From the NCBI GenBank assembly GCA_034429475.1, contig DAOUGD010000327.1, positions 1-9,814 of the forward strand: a stretch of 9,814 nt of DNA, given 5' to 3'. The position numbers and the translations under genes are program-made. The notes beneath the pieces were generated by a model. It had not been told where the DNA came from, did no database searches, and saw only the letters and a list, made by a program, of their open reading frames with translations. The DNA comes from JAKQHY01 sp034429475. Its GTDB lineage: Bacteria; Chloroflexota; Anaerolineae; B4-G1; SLSP01. How positions within the stretch are numbered: position 1 is the stretch's first letter; each line of letters begins with the position of its first letter. Positions 1-8,900 of this stretch are shown one piece after another.

Positions 1-90
1 GGCGGGCGCAGCCCGCCCACGAAAAAACACCCTCTCAACCGCACCTTTAAGCGCAAATCACGCGCCGAAACGAATTTTCAGATAGGTTCT
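1..90 (+). repeat. Left copy of a dispersed palindromic repeat (half element, cut by the window edge)
   Basis: This stretch matches the reverse complement of the right end of the window (9712-9814). The outer 31 bases agree at 28 positions, and the three differences all lie in the loop of a hairpin: GGCGGGC, a 3-nt loop, GCCCGCC (1-17). This is followed by CACGAAAAAACACC (18-31). The middle is only loosely similar. The inner end, AATTTTCAGATAGGTTCT (73-90), matches the other copy at 17 of 18 positions. It contains no gene and lies 14 bp downstream of the SDR stop codon. The T-run on the minus strand precedes the hairpin, so it is not a classic intrinsic terminator, although the strong hairpin could still slow polymerase. 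It is probably half of a MITE-like or intergenic palindromic repeat. I do not recognise a named family. Confidence 0.75.
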
Positions 91-104
91 AAATACGTTG
101 GCTT

Positions 105-923
105 CTAAGATACATTATACGTCCGCATGAGGAGTCGTTCAAATATTCCGGCCGGGATAAGGCGTTTCAGCACAATGGCGAACTTTTGGATAAAAGGGCC
201 GACGACGTAGCGGGCTTTGGGGCGTGGCGAGGCCACGATCTGCCGCACGACGCGGGCGACGGACTCTGGCGGGTCGCCCGTGCGATCGCTTTCCTCGACC
301 TGCGCCAGCACACGCTGGTATACGTCTCGATAGACCGAGGTTTCGCCCGCGCCGCGCGCTTTGCGCCGGTTGGCGCCGAACTCCGTGCAGAGGTCTCCGG
401 GTTCCACCAGTACCACGTGCAGGCCAAAGCGTTTGACCTCCATCCGCAGCGCCTCACTGAGTCCTTCGAGCGCGTACTTGGTGGCGCTGTATAGCCCGCG
501 GTAGGGGAGGGCGATCAACCCGCCAATAGAGCTGACATTGATGATCGTCCCGCTCCCTTGCGCCCGCATGGCGGGCAACACGGCGTGACACACGCGCATC
601 ACCCCGAAGAAGTTGGTTTCGAATATGTCCCGCGCTTCTTCGATGGCGGTGTCTTCGACCGCGCCGCTGTAGCCGAAACCGGCGTTATTCATCACCACGT
701 CAATGCGGCCCTCGCGGTCGAGAACCGTTTTCACCGCGGCCTGCACCGACGCCGCGTCGTCCACGTCCATGGGAAGCATCGTGAATTCGTCCGTCGCACC
801 GCGCAGAGTACGGCTGGTGCCATACACGCGATGACCTTGCCGGGCCAGTTCCAGGGCGCTGGCGCGCCCGATTCCCGCTGAAGCGCCCGTGATCAAAATG
901 ACCTTGTTGTTTTTCTCTACCAT
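105..923 (-). CDS. Short-chain dehydrogenase/reductase (SDR), classical type, NADP(H)-preferring
   Basis: A soluble Rossmann-fold oxidoreductase of 272 residues, expected to interconvert an alcohol and a ketone or aldehyde in the cytoplasm; the substrate cannot be read from sequence. In numbering from the chosen start, the nucleotide-binding motif TGASAGIG is at 12-19 and the NNAG motif at 79-82. The catalytic set is Asn104, Ser132 (in NVSSIGG), Tyr145 and Lys149 (in YSATK), so all four residues are present. An Arg at about 38, just after the second strand (GTSR), favours NADP(H) over NAD(H). EPGD after the sixth strand is typical of the retinol-dehydrogenase-like branch. The length is normal for that branch. 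An in-frame ATG at 938 would add five residues, but the start at 923 has a strong ribosome-binding site (GGAGAGGGG) and fits the -10 box at 954-959. The gene lies 144 bp downstream of gltB with its own likely promoter, so a shared function with gltB is not implied. Confidence 0.93.
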   Translation of the reverse strand: MVEKNNKVILITGASAGIGRASALELARQGHRVYGTSRTLRGATDEFTMLPMDVDDAASVQAAVKTVLDREGRIDVVMNNAGFGYSGAVEDTAIEEARDIFETNFFGVMRVCHAVLPAMRAQGSGTIINVSSIGGLIALPYRGLYSATKYALEGLSEALRMEVKRFGLHVVLVEPGDLCTEFGANRRKARGAGETSVYRDVYQRVLAQVEESDRTGDPPESVARVVRQIVASPRPKARYVVGPFIQKFAIVLKRLIPAGIFERLLMRTYNVS

Positions 924-927
924 CAGA

Positions 928-936
928 CCCCTCTCC
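928..936 (-). promoter_or_regulatory. Ribosome-binding site that decides the SDR start
   Basis: On the minus strand GGAGAGGGG lies just before the ATG at 923, with 9 nt between GGAG and the start codon. The upstream ATG at 938 has no comparable purine-rich site before it, and its own first bases form part of this one. This favours translation from 923. Confidence 0.65.
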
Positions 937-953
937 ATTGTGTTATTCTTTCA

Positions 954-959
954 ATTATA
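954..959 (-). promoter_or_regulatory. Putative -10 box for the SDR gene
   Basis: The minus strand reads TATAAT, a perfect sigma-70-type -10 hexamer, in an AT-rich pocket within otherwise GC-rich DNA. A start of transcription near 947 would leave a leader of about 24 nt before the ATG at 923, but only about 9 nt before the ATG at 938. No good -35 hexamer is seen 16-18 bp upstream (that stretch is a T-run), so the promoter call is tentative. Confidence 0.4.
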
Positions 960-989
960 TAGATGATTCTCCTGAAAAAAAGGAGGAAG

Positions 990-1018
990 TTTCACGCAAA
1001 GGCGCAAAGACGCGAAGA
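990..1018 (+). repeat. Dispersed intergenic repeat of the HAKAQRRE type, with a short internal tandem
   Basis: The plus strand contains three imperfect 8-bp units in a row: CGCAAAGG (995-1002), CGCAAAGA (1003-1010) and CGCGAAGA (1011-1018), preceded by TTTCA. Translated, this gives FHAKAQRRED, a string I know from many spurious hypothetical proteins in environmental bacteria, where it marks a non-coding dispersed repeat. It sits in the gap after the gltB stop and before the SDR promoter. A small hairpin, TTGCG-AGC-CGCAA (1022-1034), follows directly. No function is known to me. Confidence 0.6.
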
Positions 1019-1067
1019 TTTTTGCGAGCCGCAAGATTTTGAAATGCCCCCTTGCTGCCCTTCGCGC

Positions 1068-4000
1068 CTATTCCGTCATCAACTCCCCGCTGCCCCGTTC
1101 CGCCCGGTGCGGCGCGATTTTCACGAATTGCTGCTCCCAGTTGTCGAGCAGCGCGCGGATGCGTTCCGCCTCTTTGTGCTGGTGGTTGCGCGCCAGTTCG
1201 GCGGCGTAAGCGTGGAGCAGCTCGCGCAGATTCGCGCCGTCCTCGGCGGCCACCGGCTGCACCGTCACGGTCGCGCCCTGCGCAATGCGGCGGCGGATGG
1301 CGGCGAGGGTCAGGCCCATGGCCGGATTCAGGTGGATGTAGAGCACGCCCCCCGTCATCCCCGCGCAAATCCACGGGCCGGGGTCGCCCAGCACCAGGAC
1401 GCGCCCGGCGGTCATGTACTCGCAGAGGAAGCCCTTCACGTTGGCCCGCGCCCCGATGCAGCCCAGCTCGTCTTGCAGCGGCGCGGTGATTTCCCCACCG
1501 ATGATGACGTCCGCCCCGGAGAGCCGCACACACGCGCGGCTGTCGGCGTTGCCCTGCACCACAATCGTCCCCGCAATGGCACCGTAGCCCAGGCCCTTGC
1601 CCACGGCCCCGTCAATCCGCTGCCCCATGTGATTGTACCCCTTGAGCACCACCACGCGCCCGCCGTACAACCCTTTCCCCACACCATCCTGCGCGCCGCC
1701 CTCCACGAAAATCGTGAGCGGGCTGCTGCTGAACGCGCCCAGCCCGTTGCCCGGCGCCGTGCTCGCGTAGAATCCCAGGTAGACGTCCCGCGCCGTGTGG
1801 GAAGCCGCCGGGCCGTGGTGTGGCCTGCGCCACGTCTCGTCCTGCCCACCGACGCCCCCGTGCCCTGGCGCCCAATTCCATTGGTGATGATAGCGGGTCA
1901 ACGCCCCGGCCAGGTGCGTCCCCAACGCGCGATCCACCGGCGTGACGTGCCCGTCCTCAAACGCGACCTCCTCCTCGCCCCCGGCGACGGCCTCCATCAC
2001 CACGTTGGAAATCACGGTGGTGAGGTGGTTGCGCGGGCGGCGCAGCGGCACCAGGCCCGCTGGCCGCTCCGACGGTATCTGCGTCACCGAAGGCAACAGC
2101 AGGTCGCGCAGATTCAGTTGCAGGAAGTGCGAGGTCTGCTCCAACAGATCGGTGCGCCCTACCAGGTCTTGCAGGCGCGTCGCACCGAGCCGGGCGGCGA
2201 TGGCGCGCACCTCGTCGCCGAAGGCCCGGAACAACGTCTCCAAATGCTCCACGGCCGGGCCGTACTCCAGCGGCGTGAAGACTTTCACCCCGCGCGCCCG
2301 CGCCTCTTCCGCCGTCTTGAGCTGGGTGGTGATGCCGGTGGGGCAGTTGCCCGTCTTGCATTGGCGGCACAGCAGGCAGCCGAGCGCCAGCATCGCCGCC
2401 GTGCCGAAGCCCACGCGGTTGGCGCCCAGGCACAGCAACTTGACCACGTCGTCCGGCGAGCGCGCACCGCCGTCGGCCCACAGCTCGACGCGCCCGCGCA
2501 TCCCGCTGGCGAGCAGCGCCTGATGCGCCTGCACCACGCCGATCTCGGCCGGCAGGCCCACGTGCCGGAGGCTGTGCGCGCGCGCCGCGCCCGTCCCGCC
2601 GTCGTAGCCGGTCAGGTTGATGATGTCCGCCCCGGCCTTGGCGATCCCCACGGCGATCACGCCGATCCCCGGCACCACCGGCGCTTTGACGATGACGCGC
2701 GCCTTCGGATTGGCCGTCTTCAATTCCTCGATGAATTGCGCCAGGTCCTCAATCGAATAAATATCGTGGTGGTTCGAGGGCGAAATCAGGTCAATGCCCG
2801 GCGACACATGCCGGGCGCGCGCCACCTGCGCCGATACTTTGCGCCCCGGCAGATGGCCGCCCTCGCCCGGCTTGGCGCCCTGGCCGATCTTGATTTCCAA
2901 AAAGTTGCTGGCGTTGAGGAGGTTGATGTTCACGCCGAAGCGGGCGGAGGCGATCTGCTGCCCCCGATTGTGCGGGTATTCCCCCATCAAATCCTCGATC
3001 TCGCCGCCCTCGCCGTTGAGGGCGATGATGTTCAGGCGGCGCGCGGCCTCGGCGTAGGCGCGGAAGGCCGTCTCGCTCTGGGAGCCGAACGACATGCTGG
3101 CGATCACAAAGGGCAGGTCGTGCCCGGTGAGGCCGGCATCCACGTCCGCCGGGGTGATGCCGCGCACCGCGTCGGCCACCGGCGCGTTGAAACCCAGGAC
3201 GTGCCGCAGCGTCACCGGGCGTTGACGCTCCTGCGCGCGCAGGTGGGCGAACGCTTCGCTGGCGGGAATCTCGCCCCGGGCCAACTCGCGCAGGGTCTTG
3301 CCCACCAGTGGGTAGAAGTGTTCCAGGCGCGGCAGTTTCGCTTCCTCGGCGTGGTAGAGCTGGCGGCGCGTCTCCACGTCCTTGTCGAGGTCGGCCCACG
3401 TCAGCCCGCGCTCGGCGCTGCCGCCGTAGTTGGGCGTGTCGAGCACCTCCACCAGCGGCGTGCTCAGGCCGATGCTGGCGAAGATGCGCCCGTAGCCGCG
3501 CAGTTCGTGGATGCCCATCGTGCTGGCGACTTTCTCCAGGCCCGCGTGCAGGGCGTGGAGCGTGTGGCCGAGCCGCCGCGTGAGCACGGCGCGATCCATT
3601 TCCGGCGCGGCGTTGACGGCGACTTCGAGCAGCCGGTACGGCGCCACCGCGTCCGCGCCCAGGCCCAGCGCCAGGATGAGATCGTGCAGGTTGCGGAGCG
3701 CGGGACTGCGCACGATCAGGCCGACGGCGCGGCGGCAGTCCGGGGCGGCGCGCAGCGCGCGGTCAATGCGGGCGACGGCGAGATGTGGGTTCACCCAGCC
3801 GCGCCCGTCCGCAAACGCCTGCGGGCCATCGGGCGGCGCGTCATCGAGCAGGAGCAGGGCCGCGCCCCCCTGCGCGGCGCTCACCGCCGCGTCCGCCAGC
3901 CGCTCGACGGCGCTGCGCACTGTTTCGCCCGGCTCTGTGACCAGCGCCAACGTCACCACCTGCTCCGGCGGGAAGGCGGCGAGTACGTCTTCGAGGCGCG

Positions 4001-5807
4001 CTATTTCGTGGGATTCGGCCAGCGCGCGATAGTCACTGGCGGGCAGCAGCGGCGCGCCCGCGTGCCCGCCAGCCAGCACCGGCGCGGCGAGGACGACGTG
4101 CGGCGGGTAAGCCGTCACCGGCCCGCCCTCCGGCCCGGCGAGCGCGGGGCGCGGACCGACGATGCTCTGCGTCGAGAAGTGCTCCTGCTCCCGTTCCCGA
4201 TCCACCGCCGGATTGGTGACGACGGCGACTTTTTCTTTGAAGTAGTCGCTCAGATTGTGGACTTGCTCATCCAGCGCGGCCAGCGGGCCGTCGAATCCCA
4301 GGGAGGCGACGGGGTCGCTGCCCTGGTCGGCCAGGGCCTGCGCCCATGTCACGTCCTCCCGCCCCCAACCGAAGGCGGCAAGGGCGGTGGGGGATGGCGG
4401 CAGGGTGGGGGGTGTTTCAGACGCCACGTCAGGCATTGAGGCGGAAGGGGGAGGCGGCGCAGCGAGGTGGGCAAGGTCGTCGAAGCGGGCGCGGGCGCGC
4501 GCCAGCACCTCGCGCTGAATGTCGGGGTAGGTCAACACGGTGACGCCCTTGCCGCGCTGCACCCGCACGGCAATCTTCTCGCCCGGCGCGAGCGGCTTGG
4601 GGTCGCCGTTGAGCAAGTCCATCGGCACGACGCCCTTCTCCGACGAGAAGAAGCACTCCTTTTCCGTCTCGCCGTACCACAGGGGACGCAGACCTAGCAC
4701 GTCCACGCTGCCGACGCACACGTCGCCGTGGCGGGCGATGATGGCGGCCGGCCCCTGGGCGAAGTGGCCGAACGCGCGCCGGTAGTAAGCGTACACCGCG
4801 CGCAGCTCGTCCGGCAGGTGGGCGATCTCGCTGAGGATGGGCGGGAAGACCAGCTCCAGCGCCTCGATGAGGCTGAAGCCGTAGGCGTGCATCAGCGTCT
4901 CCAACACGCGGTTGACGTCCTGGGAGTCGCTGCCGCCGCGCACCAACTGCGCGCCGAGCATTTCGGCCTGTTCCCGCAGGCGGTGGACGGTGTTGATTTC
5001 CCCATTGTGGCCGAGCAGGCTGAAGGGCTGGACGCGCTCGAAGATGGTGGTGGTGTTGGTGGAGTAGCGCGCGTGGCCGATGGTGATGGCGGAGGTGTAG
5101 TCGCGGTTGCGGAGTTCGGGGTAGTAGTGGTAGAGCGTTTCAACGGAGCCGCGCACTTTGAAGACGACGCTGTGGCTGGACAGGGAGGCGACGTGTACCG
5201 GCGTCTGGGCTTCGATGGCGAGGGCGAGATTGAACAGTTGTTGCTCGACGGCTTCCAGCGGGCCGCGGCTCATCAGGCCGGCGATCTGCCAGAAGCACGG
5301 CTCCTGCGCCAGCGCCAACCGGCCCAACGCCTGGGAGCGGGTTGCGCCGCGCCGTTCCAGGAGCAAGTCCGCCCCGCCGGCGTTGACCAGGGCGAGGATT
5401 TGGGATTGCAGGGCGCTCGCGTTGCGCGCGTCGCGGGGAATCATCAGGTGGCCGACGAAGAAGCGTTTGTCCTCGGCCAGCCACGCCGGGCGGCCGGCCT
5501 CGGCGAGCGCGGCGGCCCACAGGGGGCGGGGGATGTCAGTGAGGACGCCGCAGCCGTCGCCCTCGCTTTGCACGTCGCCGGAGCGGTGGCCCATCTGCCC
5601 CAACGCTTCGATGGTGCGCTTGAGGTTGCCGTGCGTGGCCTCGCCGGTCGTGCGGATCGCGGCGACGATGGCGCAGGCGTCGTGTTCATCCTGCGCAAAG
5701 TAACGCTCGCCGGGGAGCAACAAGTCTGCCCCGGTCAGTTCCCGCTGTGGTTTGTATCCCTCGTGGGAGCGCAGCGGACGCTCCGGTGTCCCCTGAGTGC
5801 GAGCCAT
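1068..5807 (-). CDS. gltB: Glutamate synthase (GOGAT) large subunit, divergent form
   Basis: Makes two glutamates from glutamine and 2-oxoglutarate, the second step of GS/GOGAT ammonium assimilation in the cytoplasm. The 1579 residues show the full domain order. A propeptide of 44 residues precedes Cys45 (in DAC), expected to become the N-terminal nucleophile. The glutaminase domain spans about 45-430, with Arg247 in HARYST, HNGE at 267-270 and Asp294 in GGSDSQ. A proline-rich linker lies at 450-476 and the central domain at about 500-800. The FMN and synthase barrel spans about 815-1225, with GQGAKPGEGGHLPG at 975-988, SNHHDIYSIEDLAQ at 1011-1024 and GYDGGTGA at 1067-1074. Iron-sulphur cysteines are 1144, 1150 and 1155, plus an extra Cys1147. 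The GXGXG beta-helix spans about 1280-1520. It is slightly longer than the usual 1480-1540, mainly in the linkers. The start has a strong ribosome-binding site and a good promoter. GltD is absent from the window, so the electron donor (NADPH via GltD, or ferredoxin) is open. Confidence 0.95.
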   Translation of the reverse strand: MARTQGTPERPLRSHEGYKPQRELTGADLLLPGERYFAQDEHDACAIVAAIRTTGEATHGNLKRTIEALGQMGHRSGDVQSEGDGCGVLTDIPRPLWAAALAEAGRPAWLAEDKRFFVGHLMIPRDARNASALQSQILALVNAGGADLLLERRGATRSQALGRLALAQEPCFWQIAGLMSRGPLEAVEQQLFNLALAIEAQTPVHVASLSSHSVVFKVRGSVETLYHYYPELRNRDYTSAITIGHARYSTNTTTIFERVQPFSLLGHNGEINTVHRLREQAEMLGAQLVRGGSDSQDVNRVLETLMHAYGFSLIEALELVFPPILSEIAHLPDELRAVYAYYRRAFGHFAQGPAAIIARHGDVCVGSVDVLGLRPLWYGETEKECFFSSEKGVVPMDLLNGDPKPLAPGEKIAVRVQRGKGVTVLTYPDIQREVLARARARFDDLAHLAAPPPPSASMPDVASETPPTLPPSPTALAAFGWGREDVTWAQALADQGSDPVASLGFDGPLAALDEQVHNLSDYFKEKVAVVTNPAVDREREQEHFSTQSIVGPRPALAGPEGGPVTAYPPHVVLAAPVLAGGHAGAPLLPASDYRALAESHEIARLEDVLAAFPPEQVVTLALVTEPGETVRSAVERLADAAVSAAQGGAALLLLDDAPPDGPQAFADGRGWVNPHLAVARIDRALRAAPDCRRAVGLIVRSPALRNLHDLILALGLGADAVAPYRLLEVAVNAAPEMDRAVLTRRLGHTLHALHAGLEKVASTMGIHELRGYGRIFASIGLSTPLVEVLDTPNYGGSAERGLTWADLDKDVETRRQLYHAEEAKLPRLEHFYPLVGKTLRELARGEIPASEAFAHLRAQERQRPVTLRHVLGFNAPVADAVRGITPADVDAGLTGHDLPFVIASMSFGSQSETAFRAYAEAARRLNIIALNGEGGEIEDLMGEYPHNRGQQIASARFGVNINLLNASNFLEIKIGQGAKPGEGGHLPGRKVSAQVARARHVSPGIDLISPSNHHDIYSIEDLAQFIEELKTANPKARVIVKAPVVPGIGVIAVGIAKAGADIINLTGYDGGTGAARAHSLRHVGLPAEIGVVQAHQALLASGMRGRVELWADGGARSPDDVVKLLCLGANRVGFGTAAMLALGCLLCRQCKTGNCPTGITTQLKTAEEARARGVKVFTPLEYGPAVEHLETLFRAFGDEVRAIAARLGATRLQDLVGRTDLLEQTSHFLQLNLRDLLLPSVTQIPSERPAGLVPLRRPRNHLTTVISNVVMEAVAGGEEEVAFEDGHVTPVDRALGTHLAGALTRYHHQWNWAPGHGGVGGQDETWRRPHHGPAASHTARDVYLGFYASTAPGNGLGAFSSSPLTIFVEGGAQDGVGKGLYGGRVVVLKGYNHMGQRIDGAVGKGLGYGAIAGTIVVQGNADSRACVRLSGADVIIGGEITAPLQDELGCIGARANVKGFLCEYMTAGRVLVLGDPGPWICAGMTGGVLYIHLNPAMGLTLAAIRRRIAQGATVTVQPVAAEDGANLRELLHAYAAELARNHQHKEAERIRALLDNWEQQFVKIAPHRAERGSGELMTE

Positions 5808-5811
5808 ATTT

Positions 5812-5879
5812 TCCCCCTCAATCTGGCGATTTCTCTGCCGTGGCGCAGATTGGCGGAAAGTATGCCATTGTGAGGGGGA
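5812..5879 (-). promoter_or_regulatory. Inverted repeat pairing the gltB Shine-Dalgarno with promoter-spacer DNA
   Basis: TCCCCCTCA at 5812-5820 and TGAGGGGGA at 5871-5879 (plus strand) are perfect 9-bp complements. On the minus strand the upstream arm is an anti-Shine-Dalgarno sequence and the downstream arm is the gltB ribosome-binding site. A second, nested stem pairs CAATCTG (5819-5825) with CAGATTG (5846-5852), overlapping the outer arm by two bases. The upstream arm lies between the predicted -35 and -10 boxes, so it would be absent from RNA started at the gltB promoter and present in RNA read through from the kinase gene. The repeat is seen directly; a regulatory role is inference. It might instead be a protein operator or chance. 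Confidence 0.4.
5813..5819 (-). promoter_or_regulatory. Ribosome-binding site of gltB
   Basis: GAGGGGG on the minus strand, with 8 nt between GAGG and the ATG at 5807. It lies entirely within one arm of the 9-bp inverted repeat described at 5812-5879, so its accessibility may depend on where the transcript begins. Confidence 0.7.
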
Positions 5880-5886
5880 TTGTCAA
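5859..5886 (-). promoter_or_regulatory. Predicted sigma-70-type promoter of gltB
   Basis: On the minus strand a perfect TTGACA (5881-5886) is followed after 16 bp by CATACT (5859-5864), four of six matches to TATAAT. Transcription would start near 5852, leaving a leader of about 45 nt that begins with the 5' arm of the small hairpin (5819-5852). No intrinsic terminator is visible between the kinase stop at 5971 and this promoter, so readthrough from the kinase is possible. Confidence 0.55.
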
Positions 5887-5970
5887 GGGGTCATTCGAGA
5901 GGTCGGGGACTCTGATGGAGGCGCAATCGTTTCAAGATGGCCCGACTTCAGCGAAATTTGTGTCTGAGTA

Positions 5971-8900
5971 TCAGGTTTTTCCCCGCAGCACGCGCGCTAA
6001 CATACGAGACAGTTGTTCCATATCCGGCGGCTTGGACATCCAACCGACGACTCCCTGCGCCTGCAAGTTTTGAAGTTCCTTTTCCATCGGATGCCCACTC
6101 AACAATATCAACGGCAATGTCAGCCCGCGCTGCCGCATGGCATGGAACAACGCTTGCCCGCCCATCTCCGGCATGACCAGATCGCTGACGACCAATGCGA
6201 TCTCGCTCGCGCTTTGCTGTAAGATAGCCAGCGCTTCCTGTCCGTTGACAGCTTCCCGCACCTGATAATTGAGTGATTCCAGGGTGTCCACCAGGGCTTT
6301 CCGCAAAGGGGCATTATCCTCAACGATCAACAAGGTCTCGGCTCGCCCCTGAATCAGGGTTGGGTTTTCTTGAGTGGGCAGTTCTGGTTGAGACGCCGGC
6401 AAGATCGGCAAGTAGACACTGAACGTCGTCCCTTCCCTTACTTTAGTCGTCACATCAATGTGACCCTCGTGCTGTTTCACGATGCCGTACACCTGCGACA
6501 ATCCCAGCCCCGTGCCCTGTCCAGGCGCTTTGGTGGTGAAGAAAGGTTCAAAGATGTAGGGCAGCACGTCGGGGGGAATACCGCTGCCGGCATCTGTCAC
6601 CGTTATACGCCCCCACTCCCCCCCTGACACCTCCCCGCATGTCACACATCTGATCTCATCCGCTCTGGTTGTCCTGGACAAAGCGATGTGCAATTTTCCA
6701 CCCTTCGGCATCGCATCGCGCGCATTGACGGCCAGGTTCATAATGACCTGCTGTATTCGGGTCAGGTCGGCGTTGACGATGTATTCGGCAGGCTGGTGCT
6801 CCAAGCTGATCTCAATGTTTTCCGGCAGAGTACGTTCCAACAACTTGCACTGTTCTTTCAAAAGCGGCAGCAGGTCGAGGGGGTGTCGTTCCAGGACCGA
6901 TTTTCGGCTAAAGTCGAGAATCTGCTGAATCAGGCGGGTCGCATGTTGGGCCTGTTGATGGATAATCGTCATGCGTTCTTGAACGTGCGCCGGCAGCCCC
7001 TCGAGCCGCGCGGTCATCTGGGCATAGAGGGTAATGACGGCCATGATGTTGTTGAAGTCGTGCGCGATACCGGCGGCCAGTTGCCCCACCGCCGCCATCC
7101 GTTCTTGTTGCTGAAGCTGCGCGCGGATTCCGCGCGCCTGAGTCACTTCGTTGATGACCAATACCCAATACTCTAGTGTGGAGGCGTTGCCCATTGGCCG
7201 GGCGATGGCCTCGAAAATACGCTGATCGGCTTTGATCTCATGCCATAGGCCTTTAGTGAGCGGCGAGGTAAGCAGCTCAGCCAGCGAACGGTCGCCCAAG
7301 CGGGTAATGACATCACCCACGCTCACACCGGCCAGGACAACCAGGTCTTTCTCGGCCACTGGGTTAGCCTGCACGAGCTTTCCCGCGGTATCTAGCAACA
7401 GCACTCCCTCCGGAACTGTGGCAAGGATCTGCTGTAATTCTCGCGCCTGTTCACGAATCTGGGCGGTCAGGGACTCCCGTTCTTTCTCGGCCTGTTTGCG
7501 CTCGGTGATGTCCTGAATAACCCCCACCACCTTCAGTGGATTGCCATGGTCGTCTCGTTTTAGTTCGGCGATGGAGGCTATGATTCTGGGCCGGGTGGAA
7601 TCATGGGGGTGGATTTCAAATTCCAGATTGTATGGCTTGCCTTTTTCGATCAGGTCAACCAATGCCTGATGGACGCGCTCCCTTTCCGGAATGCAATTTT
7701 CAACTTCATCTGTCGAAAAATTGGACTGTTGGGGATCAAATCCATAGATACGTTTAGCCTCATCGGATCCCCAGAATTCGGTTGTTTGCAGGTTATATTC
7801 CCAGTTGCCGACATGCCCCATCGCTTGCGCCATGCGATACCGTCCTTCGCTAATGCGCAGTTCTTCCTCCGCTCGTTTGCGGTCGGTAGTATCCACCAGT
7901 ACGGCGACATTGCCACTGATCTGGCCCTCGGCGTCATGCAGGGGGGAAGCATAGATGCTGTAATCAATGGGACTACCATCCCGCCTCCGTCGCCGTACTT
8001 CCACGCCATCCAGGGTCTTACCACTGCGTATCCACTCGCGGAAGCGCCGAAATTCCTCTACTTTATCTACCGATACACTGGGAAGGAATTGGCCCATGAT
8101 CTCCTGAGCGCTCCAGCCGAGCATCTTCTCGGCCGCCGGATTCCAGACGGTATGCACTCTGCCTTCCAGGTCCAGGCCAATGATAGCGGTAGGCGCGGCC
8201 TCGATGATGGCCCGCAACAACTCGTTGGAATGTTGCAATTCTCTCTCAGCGCGCTTTCGCTCTTGTTCCTGGCGATCTCGTTGCAGTCGTGCATTCAGAA
8301 TGGGGGAAATATAGTCAGTGATGGCTTCCAGTAGCTGTTTGTCTTCCTGTGTATACCCCCTTTCGTTGTTGGCGACTGAAATTAATCCAATGGTTTCGTT
8401 GCCAAACACAACTGGCGCCGTCAGGAAATGATCAACGGGAACATGCCCCTCTGGCGTGTGAAAGGGGCCATCGGAATATAAGGCCCGCTTTTCGCGGATG
8501 GCTCGCCCCCAGAGGCTTTTTCCCCACGTATTCTGCGGAAAGACAATGGACTTGTCGGACACCTGACATTCATTCCAGATTCCTCTGGTCATACTGGGGA
8601 CAACCAGGTCGCCGCTCTCCCCGATAAATCCAAACACGCCAAATTTGCTTTCCAACACCTGAAGCACTATCGCCAGAACTTGCCCGTACATTTCTTCGTC
8701 GGGGATGGTGAGAAAGATGTTGGCAATCTGGTTCTGAATGGTTTTATAGCGTTCAGATTGTCGTAGCCGGTCTTCTGCGCGTTTGCGTTCTTCCAAGACG
8801 CTGGCGAATTTGACGTTGCTATAACTCAGATTACCAATGATCCCCGCAAGCGTGGCGTAGAAGGACATTGCCGCGTTGACCGTTTCGTGGCTCCAGCGTG

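Noticed and set aside
969..985. CTCCT and AGGAG around an A-run as a terminator or SDR ribosome-binding site
   Set aside because: The T-run is in the loop, not after the stem, and AGGAG lies too far from either SDR start and probably upstream of the transcription start.
1022..1034. Hairpin TTGCG-AGC-CGCAA as the gltB terminator
   Set aside because: The stem is only 5 bp and on the minus strand is followed by AAATCTTCG, with no U-run.
963..4439. A 1158-codon open frame on the plus strand, antisense to gltB
   Set aside because: It is almost wholly opposite an unmistakable gltB, is rich in Arg, His, Gln and Ala as expected for the reverse of a high-GC gene, starts in the HAKAQRRE repeat and shows no domain I recognise.
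4728..5873. A 381-codon plus-strand open frame antisense to the gltB 5' end
   Set aside because: Same reason: low-complexity Gly/Ala/Val/Asp composition opposite the glutaminase domain, with no recognisable motif.
6580..6660. CxxC pair (929-932) in the kinase ATPase domain as a zinc site
   Set aside because: Only two cysteines are present and no further ligands are nearby; similar short insertions occur in related kinases.
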